A stretch of DNA of 64,000 nucleotides from Leptasterias polaris (GCA_037783415.1 JAZGTN010000118.1:434001-498000); one strand, 5' to 3'. Shown: positions 11,130 to 24,140, counted from the stretch's first letter. Numbers and translations are program-made. The notes: generated by a model not told the origin, from the letters alone.

Positions 11130-11260
11130 AAATTGGTAATTGACAAAGACCAGTATCCACACTTGATGTGACCCAACATCATAAAATAACAAACCTGTGT
11201 AAGCCGTTGAGCCCAATCGGTCATTGGAGTCACGAGAATCAAACTTGAATGTTTTCATTG
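11130..11260. mobile_element. Partial copy of the TA-flanked MITE family
   Basis: TTGGTAATTGACAAAGACCA, the cACTTGaTGTGa block, ATAAAATAACAAACCTGTG and GAGCCCAATCGGTCATTGGAG match, in order, one half of the element at 24244-24612 read on its minus strand. The other half is not recognisable. Confidence 0.6.
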
Positions 11261-12480
11261 TTTTCAAACATTGAGTTTTTAGCATGCAAGATCAAACCCA
11301 ATTATTTTACTAATTTTTCAGAAACTATTGCATTTCAAGCCAAACTAATCCAAGGGAAGATTCCCACAACGAACATCTTTGTACCATGTACATTGTGTTC
11401 AAATATGTGAGCATGTATTCATTCATTTAGGTTTATTAGGTTTATTAACAACTCTAAAATTACACGACAGAAGTTAAATTACTAAAATTGACGACGGTGT
11501 TTACATTGTTTGAAAACTACAAGAGTTACAAAATGTAAAAGATTTAAACGGTAAACCTGAAAAGCGATAGGCCTATTTGTACTCTTGCCAATGTTATGCA
11601 CAACCATTAAGCATTATTTTAAAATCATGGGATTTACCACAGGTTAACATGTGTTGATGCATTGCGTGGGCGCAACAGTCTCAGCTTGATATCATGTTTC
11701 TCGCCAGAGGGTGACAATCCTACTTTAATGTAGGGCTTATGCACATGCCTATCTCTTATTGTAAGCTTTTTTGAGAAAGGAGTTGCTTTTCGAGCAACAC
11801 GCGACGATGCTATTCAGGAAGAGCTACAAGGACGAGAACGAGTGACAAAATCAATACAATCTGCTGTGATTTTATTGCAAGGCAGAGAGATGGGTGTGCA
11901 TTCGAGCAGAAAGATGCAAGATGCTTTTATTGTAAGACGTCTTCAATCCCTGCCACGCTTGAGCAGCGATGGTGTCAATCAAATCTTCAAGACGAGCATT
12001 GCAGCTTACTTTTTATCACCGATTCTGACCATATTGCTCTTGCAATTTTACACGTTTATAATTTTTATAATGTAAAGTGGTCTATTTAATACGGGCTTGT
12101 TATCATAAGTTGAAAAGATGAGTTTTAAATCAAACGTTCAATCATTTCTACTTACCAATGCTGTGATATTCAAGACAGAACTATCTTTAAGGGCAGACGT
12201 TTTGAAAGCAGGTACGTGATTGAGAATAATTCAACATTTTGTCTGCATCAAAACTTGTAGTTGCCTAAAGTTACGCTTTTTTAGTGTACTATAATTCGAC
12301 AAAGAGAGATAAACAACATGAATTTATTTCATCCAGGGGGCTTTTTGTGAACGTACTGATCAAAATGACAACTTCATATTTTGGACGATGCTCTTTCTGT
12401 GACAATTTAATGAAGTTCCACTCCGGGAAACTGTGTGTTTCTGGTGTAATACCTTCGTAACAGTATCCCATACAGTGATG
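11261..12480. other. Unannotated stretch
   Basis: One TAGGCCTA palindrome lies at 11568-11575. Open frames are short and carry no recognisable domain. Confidence 0.5.
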
Positions 12481-12499
12481 TCGATACTTTATTTTTGGG

Positions 12500-12655
12500 G
12501 TGTTTAGTTTTTTGTTTGTATGTTTGTTTGTGTTTTGCTTGATTGTTTTGTTTGTTTGCTGGGGTGCTTGTCCAATTGTTAGATGTTGTTTGTTTGGGTT
12601 TTTTTTTTTTTGGGGGGGGGGGGGTTTTGGGGGGGGGGGGGGGTGGGGTGAGTGG
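12500..12655. repeat. (TTTG)n and poly-T/poly-G low-complexity block
   Basis: TTTG-type tetramers lead into a run of about twelve T, then G runs at 12612-12624 and 12629-12643. The long minus-strand open frame covering this block (12289-12861) is rich in Pro, Lys and Asn because of the repeat. Confidence 0.9.
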
Positions 12656-12659
12656 CAAG

Positions 12660-14118
12660 ATGGCGTAACGGCTACATGTTTACTACATTTGCTTTTTGTT
12701 ATTGAATTATGTGTTTTCACGGTTGCCACCAATGAGCCGTCGATTACGAAAACAAACAAAAATCGTCGAACGGAAGCAAAATCACAGCTTTGAATAGAAT
12801 CACCTGACGGAAAACCACCTGTGACAAACACAATATATATAGCAATTACGATGACAGCCAAACGTACCTGTCATTTAAAGGCTTCATCTGCCCTGATCGT
12901 ATGGAAATGTCAGACGATGGAGTAAGATCCATACCTCTGCCTCTGTTAAACATACATTAAATCATCTACTCTGTGTGCAGTGACATTAATGGTGGCTAGT
13001 TCTGCAGATGGCAAATGTGGCAGGCTCGTGATATCTAATGTGCTATAATCTCACATTAACTATAAATATCCTGTTTGTCCTCGAGTGAGTTTGCGGGGAT
13101 GAGTACGTCACTGGAGAGATCGACACGAGTGGTTATATCAAACATTAATATACAAGCAAAGTTACCCGATCTGAAGGTCAGATTTTGTTTTACAGGGGTT
13201 ACTGTTTGGCGCTATAATTGTTGGAATCTAATTGTTATCAATTGTTTTTGTTGGTGACTAAAATTAGTATCGTTTAGTTTTTCCAATAAAAGGTATGCTA
13301 AAATCCATCGATATAACAAACTTGATATCCTATAGATACCACAAACACTGGCTAAAAGCAAACAATCCAAGATGGCCGCCGGAAATGGCGGTCATTTTAA
13401 ACTTCAACATTGCACTTGGTGGCAAACCACTATAACACAATTATTTAAACTCGTTACCGACTGAGGTCGGTGGTCCATTAGTTATATCTGCATTCAGAAG
13501 GTAATTGATTTGAATGTATCATGTCCAAAATGACTGCACATCCCACGTGCATGTCGAAAATCATGAATTTTGTCACCACGTAAAAACATACACAGTATAG
13601 ATGTGCGCAAAAGAATGTCAACATGATTTTGCGTTTTCACGAAGAGACGGGCATGTTTGACTAATTATCGTGTTTTAAAGTAATCATCATTTAGGTATTT
13701 TGTTTTGTTATATTATTGATAATGTTTAACTCTTACAAAAACACATGAGGGCATTTGAAATGCAAAATACTGTTTTGATACTGCAGTATTATCAGTTTGA
13801 AATTTAACACATTTTCAAACGCTTATTATATATCTTGAAATGTTTTTCAACGCATTTTGATTTGCCCGTTCCATTGACGATATGATAACATACTTGATAT
13901 TGGCATAGGGTAAAAGTTACTGTTTGATATCACCGATGGAAAAAAATGCATCTTTCAAAATAGATTTTAGTTTTGCCTTTGGCAGATTTTTAGTGGAAAC
14001 ACTTTGTCTCTTCATTGTCAATTATTCCGTATCACTGTGCGTCTGTCTCGTCTTCAGGAAGGAAATCATCTGCATCCGTATTGCATGAATATATTCAATA
14101 TTCATGATAACTACGATA
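12660..14118. other. Unannotated stretch
   Basis: CCAAGATGGCCGCC and ATGGCGGTCATTTT near 13370-13396 form a partly inverted pair with YY1-like cores. No coding region was recognised. Confidence 0.45.
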
Positions 14119-14346
14119 ATAGATAGGTTGCAGTATGACGTAAGTCGGCCATCTTTACGGGCAGTTTGGAACACACAGTCATGCGTTACGCGTGAGAACG
14201 GCGTGCAGCACGCGCACATTTCACAAAACTCACTGCACGATTGGTCAGTGAACAACGCGGCTGCGTTAATAATTAGAGCGCTTGAAGCGCCTGCAAGCCA
14301 TAATGCGATTTGCCCGTAAAGATGGCGTCTACTGGGAACTATCTAT
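14119..14346. mobile_element. 228 bp miniature inverted-repeat element
   Basis: The outer ends ATAGATAG and CTATCTAT are complementary. Inside them, GGCCATCTTTACGGGCA (14147-14163) pairs with TGCCCGTAAAGATGGC (14311-14326). The GC-richer centre has no coding sequence. The left arm carries a TGACGTAA site and the right arm an AAGATGGCG YY1-like core. Confidence 0.65.
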
Positions 14347-15376
14347 ATCCCTGGGACAGAGAAAACACTACAAGTACAACATACTAGCATCGAAGGTCTG
14401 CACTCTCAAGAGAGAAAAATAGGACTTTGCCGGAAAGTTTCGCAAACAAGCCTTCAACAAATAACGTTTCCCTATAGCCAAAACCCTTCCTAAAGCTTTA
14501 GAATACCATTAAGTCTTCAAATATTTGACAGCTCCTCTGTTACCTCAAACATGAAAGAGACATATCGACAACGAAAGTAAACCTATAGTCTGCTGGCTGT
14601 TTTTGTTTTCGGAACATCTAACTTTGACATTTTGCTGCTGAGTCTTTCTTTGGAAAACGTCCCAAGACAACATTGACATAACGTGCGAACGGCATGCTAG
14701 CACTAAAATCCTCGTACTCCCTTCGTCAAAAATGGTTAATAAAAATAACCTGTTTGCCACCATTCAAAGTTCTGTTCATTCAAGCAGTTTCTAGTGGACC
14801 TAGTTTCAAATAGTGGACCTAAAATACTCATTGGGGTACTCAATTTGAGGTTGTTCAAGAGTTTCGAGACTTGTAGTGAACATTAGGCCTAAAGACTTCC
14901 TATACCCGATCGTACTCCCGGTTGGAAGAACAAAACATATGATTGAAACTTTGAACAGCTTTGGAAAGATAATCAAACTACCAGTATAGTGTTTATAATG
15001 CTCACTGTAACGCCTGATCTTTCAACATTGAGCAAGGTGGTTCACTCTCTGAGAAGTTAGACAAATTGCGCTCAAATACGAATTTGATTAGTGAGCGATA
15101 ACGAAAAGCACGTCTATCCTTTGAAATTTGGATTGGAATACTGATGAGAAAGAAAGATTAAAAGTCCTCAATCGGGGGATTCAAACGAAAAATTATCAAT
15201 CTCTATCCAATTTGAAACGCTGTTAATACCTTACTTCAATTATTCTTTCCTTAAACACGATATTACAGGATTCGTATTTAAAAATATATATTTTAAAAAA
15301 ATTAAATAATAAAAAATTGATTAAAATAAATTAAACAATAAACACAATTTCTGTCAGTCTAAAAGCTCACTGCTGT
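14347..15376. other. Unannotated AT-rich stretch
   Basis: Very A/T-rich from 15280 to 15350. One TAGGCCTA lies at 14884-14891. No gene recognised. Confidence 0.5.
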
Positions 15377-16050
15377 AATAATAATAATAAAGACATTTGT
15401 AAAGCACCTAATGCAAAAGCCTCTAAGCGCATAAAGAGAATAATAAAATATACAAAGAGTGAAAGATACATTACAAGTAAGCAGATTACAAATAAGCAGC
15501 TTCAAACAAATGAGTTTTTAACAGAGACTTAAAACAGTGTAAAGAACTAGCCTGGCGAACATGCACAGCTGGAAGACTATTCCAAAGAAATGGAGCAGCG
15601 TAAGAGAATGATCTTTGACCATAAAAAATGGAAGAAGCTCTTGTAGTTGTGGTAAGCAATGACTGTTGAGATGAACGTAAAGTCCGAGTAGGGGAATAAT
15701 GGTGAACAAGTTCAGATAAACAAGCAGGAGATTGACATGTTTGAGCTTTGAAAGTTAACAAAAGGACTTTATAAATTGTACGAAACTTAACTGGGATCCA
15801 ATGCAATTTCATTAGTACTGGTGTAATATGGTGAGAACGAGGCAAGCAAGAAACGAGGTGAGCAGCATACACGTTGAATTTTAGCGAGATCTTTAGCAGG
15901 GAGTCCATACAGAAGAGAATTGCTGGAATCAAGTCTAATTATTGTGACGAAAGCGTGAACAAGACGAAGAGTATATAGCTTCATCCAGGTATAGCGGCGA
16001 ATCTGTGCTATTTTTCTGATAAGGTGCCTTCCGGTATACCAGTCCTCCAT
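15377..16050 (-). mobile_element. 5'-truncated CR1/L2-type LINE, 3' end
   Basis: The element reads on the minus strand. Its 3' end is a TTA microsatellite (15377-15393 on the plus strand), preceded by a short 3' untranslated region of about 100 bp and the C-terminal part of the reverse-transcriptase polyprotein. The catalytic reverse-transcriptase core lies upstream of the truncation. It resembles the LINE at 62604-64000 in both protein and tail type. Confidence 0.8.
15486..16050 (-). pseudogene. Decayed C-terminus of LINE ORF2
   Basis: Two overlapping minus-strand frames (15787-16050 and 15486-15932) together cover the region downstream of the reverse transcriptase. LVHAFVT and LLYGLP lie in the first; ITPVL, KLHWIPVKFR, LLLTFKA, FSYAAPFLWNSLP and LKTHLFEAAY in the second. 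The switch between frames near 15870 shows a frameshift, and several substitutions break conserved positions (for example the usual RLDYCN is degraded). It is not functional. The matching block in the LINE at 62976-63998 is intact and gives the correct frame. Confidence 0.8.
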
Positions 16051-19000
16051 AGTCTATTTGTTAGAGTGCAATCGAAGTTTATGCAATAGCAATTAAAGAC
16101 CTCAAAAAACTAACGTTGCCTATTCTGATTGGCGCAATCGAAATGTGCCTATAAATGGATGTAAACAAAAGTCGATACCTAACATGAACCGTTTGACGTT
16201 GTTTTTTCAGTAAAACGTGACCTCAAACTTATTTTTTCCACATTTTTGATTATATATATTGATGACAAGTAAGATACGAACATATCGATGATATGCTCAC
16301 ATTTTTGTGATAGTATTGATACAATTAAGATACGAAATGATCGATGTTTTTTCACATTTTCAATAATATCAATGGAAATTTGTTTTGATGCATTCTCTTC
16401 AAAGCTATATATTCACACAAAGTTCTAGTGTGGGGGAGTCTGGGGAAGCTCATCCATGGATGGGTTTTGCATCTCAATCAGGTCCCACAAGGCTTTACGG
16501 TTACTGGCCTGAATCATGCTGTAAGTTTTCTCCATCCCGGGCAAGGTACTCTGAGAACATTGTTTCACTGTAAACACCAAATCTATTTCATTCCATGTCA
16601 AACGAGCAACATGCGTCATAGGATTAAACTGTTATGCTGCATTGGACCGCAAGGATTTTTCGTGTCATTAAACCAAGGTTGTGTAGTAATCTTATAACGC
16701 AGTGCTATCTGTTTGTAACGGCTCACTGGCTGAATTATGATTTGATGTGTAGTGTTCCTAATGTTTGTTGATTTAACTTTCTTTGTCTCGGGTGTCCCAT
16801 GTGAGAACAATGGAATAACTGCCAGGGGTCCATGAACAATTCAGACAAAAAAACAGAAATAAGTCAAACAAATTAATGAATCTGATGTTCCCTGTAAATT
16901 AATCAATCACCGTGTGTACAAAAACACCAATCGGAACTACGAATACGTCCAAATACTGCCAGGCTCGTACCCTTGCAGATTTTAGCAAGCGGATCGTATG
17001 TTGAGAATGTTATCTAGGGCAAAGCCGAAGGATGCGAGGTGATGCACTTTTTAGGCAGTGTACTAGTCCTACTTTAAGTGGTTTTCCCCCAACCAAGATG
17101 TTTGCCTCTGGTATGATTGAAAAGAATGTTCACCTATAAAACATAATTTGGTTGAACTCGGTCAACTTGCTTTGTTGTTCTTGCCTGGCGTACTCACCAT
17201 CATATTATTTTATTGTTTACATTCTTTCCATAAATTTAATTTGAGCTAGAGTACCCGCTGGTATTTGTTTATTGCTTCAAAGACTCGTAATCGGTACAAA
17301 AAAAGGAAAATGTGTTTCCTTTGCCACAAAATTCTTTATATTGAAATATCAGGGATTCTGCGGGGCGTTGAGGCATTTTATTTGGGCACCTTAGGGTAAC
17401 ACGACGGACACTCAGCAGTGTGAACTGAGAGGAGAGTGAATTACTGCTGAAAAGTCTCGACTTTGCATTGACGGCTGTGATTCTCTCGTCAACATCACAG
17501 GTGGAAGGGGTTGGATTAACAGGGATGGCGTAAAAGAAACAATCCAGAGACGCTCTCTGAGAACACGCGAGTTGAAATCGTCAAAAATAATATTAAAATA
17601 AATGTTCTTTTTGCTGTTAAAAAGGAGTGTCTAAAAAAAAATGTATATTAGAACTGATAACCCCCATCAAGATTAAACAAGATATTGATATTGAGCAGAC
17701 TATGCCTGTTAGTTATTTTTGTTTTCTTCGTTTCTCTTGTTCATCGCAGAGTTGTAAATAATATACAGCCAGCCGCAAGATGTTATTTTTTTACCATACT
17801 CCTTTTTGTTTTCTATTAAGATTGAAGTTCCAAGTTCTTTGTCTTACTTTTTAAATTTACGGAATTGCATTAAAAGCAGATAACTCAGTTAGTGTTGAAT
17901 TTCTGTTGTCTTCGGAGAGTGTGTGATTTTCAGTCTTTGATTGAATGATTATATAAATGGATGGCTTATTCGCTTCGAGGCCGATCTTTGATGGCGCTCT
18001 CTGTGCTTTCAACCGAAGACATTTTCTTTGTAATAGAACTTGAAGTTGTTCGTCGGACGAAGTTACGACACAAGCAAGAAACAGCAAACTCTTATCTCAG
18101 ATAAACAAACACAAAAACTGTCATCATAAACACAAATGCTGCTTACTTAATCACTGTATGCCGACTTTATGGAAACAAATTACGTACATGGGTGTGTAAC
18201 TACAAACCAGCGCCCTTCTCCGAGGCGTTAATGACAATGTAATGAAGCAAGTTTACACGCTTTCCAGATTCAGTCGAGCGAAGAGAGGCAAGAAAATCAA
18301 ATCAAAGGTCACTTCACAGACTTACTCCGTCAAGGAACCAATCAAAGATGAAGAATTGCAATAGCCAAAGTTTAACTCTACTATTACGTCCGCATTAGCA
18401 TTACCGATCAACTGGAAAACACAACTACCACTTGCAGTGACCGGGTCAGGCAGAAAACTTAGATAAGATAAAATTGGAAAGCACTTAACTAAAAGTTGTG
18501 AAATTGCAAAAGGTCATGATTATAAAAGTTGTTGTGGGAGGTCAGCAGTTAAGATGATGACAACTTCCCAACTCCAATTAGGTTGAATAGAGCATGTATA
18601 ATGCCACTGGGGGAAACTAAAGGGTTTAGGTGGTTGATTGCATTTGTAAACGAGATCAAACAGAAAACTACATGAACCTAATGTGAGACCACCGAGACCT
18701 GATGAACATACTCAGCTGAGAGAAGTACGTTGACAAGACCAGGCTAAGTGACCTCTTCGGGTGAATGTTCTTTTTTGACTTTGCCTCCACGTTCGTGTGA
18801 ACTCATTCTGCAATATGATTATACCATTACCGAATAGAGGTCAAACAGAAAACAAGAGACCTGATTACATTGAACAGTAAGTACAAAGGGTGGACAAATA
18901 AGAGAATCCAGGGTGAACGTTACTGACACGAACTGATTAACAACACGGTAACGCACGCTCCTAGTAGAAAACAAACACACAAGTCAACGAAGCGACAACA

Positions 19001-19284
19001 AAGTCAGAAAACAACATTACAATTCTATGACATCCGTGAAATCGCGAGATCTGCTGCCTATCAAAGAGTGGATTATACAGTGTTATATACGATTATGAAG
19101 TTCAAACAGTCTGCTGTCAGAGACTGAGGGCGTAAAGCTTAACCCACCTGCTCATGTTACTCATAAGCCCTATAGCCTATAGCTGTAGCTTTACGAAGAT
19201 GTGGAACAACTGCTAACCTTATACTACTCTTTCGAACTCATCGTCTGAAACTCTAAAAACTTCTGGATTAGATTTGACACAGAT
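16051..19284. other. Unannotated stretch with one degenerate tandem repeat
   Basis: About 16238-16375 holds two and a half degenerate ~57 bp units (CACATTTTT, TTGATA, AAGATACGAA, ATCGATG). The rest, including the short open frames at 16385-16810 and 17857-18087, shows no recognisable gene. Confidence 0.45.
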
Positions 19285-19455
19285 AATGGTCCCGTGGGGC
19301 CTGATCCATTTCCGGGTCAGTGTGACCCGCATTCTGTGTAAAAATGACACAAAAAAGGGTCAAAATGATGCAGAATCCACGTTGAAAACCGATTTTCGAC
19401 CATTTTGGGGGTCAGTCTGACCAGGTAATTTTGACCCATGAGTTTTTAGAATATC
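19285..19455 (+). repeat. Interspersed repeat carrying IR3 palindromes, copy 1
   Basis: The sequence CGTGGGGCCTGATCCATTT, then CGGGTCAGTGTGACCCGC, TCTGTGTAAAAATGACA and GACCCATGAGTTTTTAGA, is shared in inverted orientation with 39845-40110 and partly with 31150-31275. Two inverted nuclear-receptor-type half sites with a 3 bp spacer lie at 19314-19328 (GGGTCA gtg TGACCC) and 19409-19423 (GGGTCA gtc TGACCA). The repeat class is unknown. Confidence 0.6.
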
Positions 19456-20786
19456 CTTTTGATTCTCCATCCTATAACAATTATTGATACTATTACAATA
19501 ATGATACACTTACACTTTATTCCACACTGAACTCTTTTGTTTCCCTCCATCTACAATCTAGACTGATTTAAGAGGAATATAATTTCCCACCTTCAGCTCC
19601 CCTGATGTTTTTTTCTTTTCTTCTTCTTTCCTCTTCTTGTATTTCCCAGTATCAAGAGAAGTTGTATGAAGCAATTGCATAAAAAACTTTACAAACTGTG
19701 TCAGTTTCTGAGACTGTTTAGGGTTTTTTTATCATTAAGGTACCACCTTTAATCGTTGTTCAAGGAATACCTGCGAACATTGGTTGCACGTGTCAATCAT
19801 ATCACTCGATAGTCCCAGCTTTCTGACATTATGGAATGTGCAACATTAATTTAAAAAGACCACGCAAAATAAGAAAAGCAGAAATAAAACATGTTCATAG
19901 TCAGTGCAATGCCCTGCTGGAAGAGTATGGCGACCTCGCTGAGAAAAGGACTTTCGAAATCCAATATGGATAGGTTTATTTGGAAGTGCAAAGGGGTTGC
20001 ATCTTTGGTTTTTGAATGATCTAGCGTGTGTGTGCTGGTCAACGCTAGGCTAAATATTGACAGCTTTCATTCGTGTTCCGAACTACGCTTCCTGTTGCAA
20101 ACTGATAATATTGCGAACCCTCCACCGACGTAACGATTTGGCAGTTATCGATACTCGCTTGTTGATTCTGGCCACGGAAGCAGGCCGGGATGCTGATTTT
20201 ATTTGTAGGCCAGTTTACAAAATATAGCGTGGAGTGATCGATACAGAAACAAACAGTATAACACAGGAGATGTTCCGAGCGTTGATCCGAACGTAATTTA
20301 AACTGCTTTGATCTCCACGTGTATTCGATACTGTTGCAAACTTGACAAGTCGCCATTTTACGCTTTTGACTGATGTATTTGTGACACCAAATATATCCCC
20401 AGATGTAATCATGCCAAGAAGTAAAAACTGACTGAACAATGTTAAAGGCAATTATAACAATGGGTGCAAGTGGTACGGACGGATGTTCCAAGTCCATATA
20501 TTATATACCATCGCAGTGCAATCAACTGTTTGTAACCGTACGGTTCAAAATCTTGTTACAAGATAACTAACAATCATGAATTCTACCCTATCCAATTAAA
20601 TAATTAAATTAAGGCTGTAATATCTGAGGTTGGACTGTACATCGGTACCAACATTATATATCCATTGTGTAGTGTTCTTGAGGCGGAGTAAACAATAATC
20701 ACTGTATGGTATGCATTGATCTTGTTGCATTCATTTAACTGAAAGGAACCAATAAAGTTAAGACTGTCGTCTTGCTTTACTTCCAG
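19456..20786. other. Unannotated stretch
   Basis: A 150-codon open frame on the minus strand (20045-20497) has no recognisable domain. A frame of that length is not unexpected by chance in a window this size. Confidence 0.4.
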
Positions 20787-21084
20787 GGTGTTCGGTCAAA
20801 TTAATCTTCCACTGCCGGCCTTTTCGGAGGTGGAGCTAGCACAAGAGCATGACTTACAATTCTTGAAATGCTCTTTCCCCTATGCAAAATCAGACCAGGA
20901 AGAGTCGATAACTAACTCACACAAGAGCAGAAATGTCCTTCACCGTATACTAAACAGATCTGACAATTCTAGCAACTATAAATCAGAAAAGCCACTTGAA
21001 TGTATTCGAACTTGTGATGATTTTGTTTATGAAAGTAATCCAATCAAACTGGTACAGAGTACTAGATCTTACAATCTCACCTAA
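20787..21084 (+). CDS. Weak candidate terminal exon, unrecognised product
   Basis: A pyrimidine-rich stretch ending TTGCTTTACTTCCAG (20772-20786) resembles a 3' splice acceptor. It is followed without a stop by about 98 codons ending in TAA at 21082-21084. There is no suitable initiating ATG at the start, so this would only make sense as a last exon. The predicted peptide is hydrophilic, rich in Ser, Asn and charged residues, with no hydrophobic segment and no family I recognise. It could equally be a chance open frame. No neighbouring exon was found. Confidence 0.18.
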
Positions 21085-22130
21085 TCAGTTGATGCGAATG
21101 AAACTTAACTAATAACTGGCTTTAAAAAAAGAAAGAACTGACCGTCACGAGATTAGCAGACGCTGACAGCCAGCCACTTCTAAATTATACACTCATGAAG
21201 GTGTGCAAGGAGACTTAAGCTTGTTTCACAACTGGTTCACCGGTCATAACACTTATTGCAGTACTCGGGAATCCATCAATCCCTATTCATCCAATTTACA
21301 CAGTTCCAGGGCACTGTCCCGGACAACACAACGAACATCTAGCTGTTGAATACGATTTTCTAATCGGATGTTTAAGTTGTTATAGCGAGAAAATCGGCAG
21401 ACGTTCTATCTCGGTTTGTATTTATACCTACTCCGTATAAGATTATACAAAGACCCGGAGTATGAATTGCTAAATCCATCACTTAACGACAATCTGGAGG
21501 TGTTATCAAGAGTTCCCACTAAGGGGTTGTGATTGACTGTGGAGAGAGGCATGACAGCGGAAGATGCCATGGGTCATTCATATCGAGATACATTGTGACT
21601 ATGCGATTGGTTATGCGTTGATGCCAGTTGTGCATGTCTGAGTATGACAACATTATTTCCACCGTCAGACCTTCATCTTCATCACATCTTCTGTTGAAAG
21701 TAGATGAGTTATTTCACATTTCAACATACCCCGGAGCGAAGTTAATTAAATGTCATCGTGGTGACCGATTATTTGTACCTGTTTTTATAAACTTAGCATC
21801 CAGTGGCAAAACGACGTAAACGATGCAAATCATCCCGCGATAAACACAAACAGCATTTTCATAAAACACTTTCTTTTGCCTCGTTTTGAAATAAATCTAT
21901 ACATCTCAGAGTATGAAATTGTGGCTATAAATTAAAATGTCAAAACACTTACGAGTTGAAACTGAAAAAATTTGTGCGCTCAATGAACAAGACAACAACA
22001 CATTTTATGTACGCTTTCTATGCATGGTTTCTTCACTATTCTTACAATAAAAGTACAGATTAAAATACGACGACACCGGCGTCCCAGTTTCTCAAAGTTA
22101 ATACGCACTTTACTGTGATTGGCGATTCGA
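21085..22130. other. Unannotated stretch
   Basis: No feature recognised. Confidence 0.45.
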
Positions 22131-22134
22131 GCAA

Positions 22135-22413
22135 AATTTGTAGTCGAATGAGTAAGCAATTAAGAGCAAAGCTCCGCTGGTGTTTCCGATCAGCAGAGTG
22201 TGGGTTCAGGCCCCGGTCAGGGCACTTGTTTCCTCGAGCAAGATACTTTACAATAATTGCTTGGACATTCGGATAGGATATAAGCCCTAGGTCCTACGTA
22301 CTAGGATTGTGCACGTAAAACAACATACAACACAATAAATCGTGGAAGGGTTGGGATTACCCAGCCCCCCCTCTCCCAAGAAATTTGTTTTTTATAATAA
22401 TAATAATAATAAA
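22135..22413 (+). mobile_element. tRNA-derived SINE, family 3, copy A
   Basis: GATCAGCAGAGTGTGGGTTC followed by AGGCCCCGGTCAGGGCACTTG contains a B-box-like core. The body (CTCGAGCAAGATACTTTAC, ACATTCGGATAGGA, GTGCACGTAAAA) matches the element at 61138-61475 in order and orientation. The 3' end is an AAT microsatellite (22394-22413), the same tail type as the CR1/L2-type LINEs here. That suggests LINE-assisted retrotransposition (inference). Confidence 0.7.
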
Positions 22414-22462
22414 TAACAAAATTGAAAAATTACATAAAACAAAAAGTTTGCCCCCACTTAAC

Positions 22463-22463
<1 letters not shown>

Positions 22464-22493
<30 letters not shown>
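22464..22493. repeat. Poly-C homopolymer (about 30 bp)
   Basis: An uninterrupted C run. Its length is unreliable in most sequencing technologies, and the complementary strand can form G-quadruplexes. Confidence 0.95.
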
Positions 22494-24069
22494 ACTGCAG
22501 TGGACACGACTAACAACAAATCCCGGGCCTTTTTCTGCCTGCACGTGACATCTATAATTGACTAGTATTAACGATGAGTGGGCATGCTTGAATTCTGTTC
22601 CAAACCACTGCGCAATTTTCCAATTTTGAATTATTCTCAATCACGTAGGCTTAACGTGAGGATATGGGAGCTTACAAGTTAAGCAACCATCACCGAGAAC
22701 CACCACTTTGTGACATTACACGACTTTACGACAAGTATAGGAAGTTTGTCTGTTTTTGAAGAAACCGGCCACTCAAATTTATTATGAACAATCATTAATT
22801 AAAGTTTGTCTGTATATGATTTTTTTTCTCAAATTTTGGAGGAACATTTTTAAAAGCACTTTTTAGTTTTCCAGATTGGATGTTTTTTTTCTGATTAGGA
22901 TGACAACTGAGCATCGAGTGGGCGTGACATTACAAGCCGTCAGTATCTACGCTAATCACACAAACTAGGCCAAGTCTGACACGCCCTCAGGGTCTTCCGG
23001 GTTTGGGTCTTATAAACAGATAATTAGAAATGTGGGGAGAAAGAAGAAATATGCACTTAGTGGTTGCTACAGACGTGGTTGCCCGTTGAGGACATAGACA
23101 ACCTCCTACTTTCCCGGTGTTTTTATTTAATACAAATATCAATACACTATTTTGGGTTTTTTATGAAGCACTTTATTTACAAGAGGTATTTCAAAGCGCC
23201 AACCATTTTTAATTTGACCAAAGGCAACAGTGTTGTTTTGATTGATGAGACCTATTTACATTGCACCAGAACAGGGTTTGCAAACATACTGCGTCACAAT
23301 CTACAGCTAGCCCTGACAAAAGCCTAATGTTCACATCCCCCATACCACCCCGCACTTTTCTCCAGGTAGATGGAGAGCGAGAGACAACTTTTGGGAAATG
23401 TATACAACATCTTACCCTCCTATGCTTCTTGCATACGAAAGCGCCAACAACCACATTCGAGTGTTGTTTAGTACGCAGTGCATCGTGTATCATCTTGTAA
23501 TGTGTACTGATAGGTAAATAATAGGTCCACCTTTCATCACCAAACAACACTCGACTCTCAAGCGCTGTTCCTTGATGTCCAATTCTTCACCTACTTCCAT
23601 AGGTGTTACTATAAGTCTTCTCATCTACTTAAAAGACCATTATCGGCAGTAAGACGATTATCTCGACATCTTTTGAGACGCATGACTATCAAAATGAGAC
23701 CTTTAGGTGATGGCTCGAACGTAGATACTCGGCCTAATGCTTTGAAATATAATATACACGGCTGTAGTTTCAAACACGTTTGAAAAGGGGTGGGTTAACG
23801 AAACTCCCACTTGGGATCTTGGGAATAATTACTTGTTCTAAAAATTTGCTACACCATGAAGCTTAATTATTCCAACTTAAATACAAGAACAATTGATAAC
23901 AAACACATTTACTATATTTCGCGTGATACAATTGGGGTTTATAAAAACTTACACATGCTCACTTAAAAAAATATATATATATATATATATAAAATACACA
24001 ATAAATATCAAGTAGTAAACCACAAAGGAAACTGACTGAATAAATGTTTTAAGTATTTTTTGCGTTGAA
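22494..24069. other. Unannotated stretch with an (AT)n microsatellite
   Basis: An AT dinucleotide run lies at about 23970-23991. Open frames of 70-113 codons on both strands at 23064-23550 overlap one another and have no recognised domain. Confidence 0.45.
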
Positions 24070-24140
24070 CAATTAACAATTGACTAGAGCGGGACTTGAA
24101 CCTGTGTCCTCCGGACGAACAAGCCGTTGTTCAACCCAAA
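24070..24140 (-). mobile_element. Fragment of tRNA-derived SINE, family 2
   Basis: On the minus strand, GGCTTGTTCGTCCGGAGG leads into the B-box-like GGTTCAAGTCCCGCTCTAGTC. The same block occurs at 8685-8760 and 60375-60400. Confidence 0.55.

Noticed and set aside
12289..12861. 190-codon minus-strand open frame rich in Pro, Lys and Asn
   Set aside because: It crosses a poly-G/poly-T and TTTG low-complexity block that suppresses stops. No domain is visible.
20045..20497. 150-codon minus-strand open frame
   Set aside because: No recognisable domain, and a chance frame of this length is roughly expected once in a window of this size and composition.
22458..22640. Open frame with a poly-Gly end
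   Set aside because: The Gly run is the translated poly-C homopolymer. Nothing else supports coding.
540..22710. Shared 16-mer GTGGTTCTCGGTGATG (plus strand near 540, minus strand near 22690)
   Set aside because: Similarity does not extend into the flanks, so it may be coincidence or too short a fragment to name.
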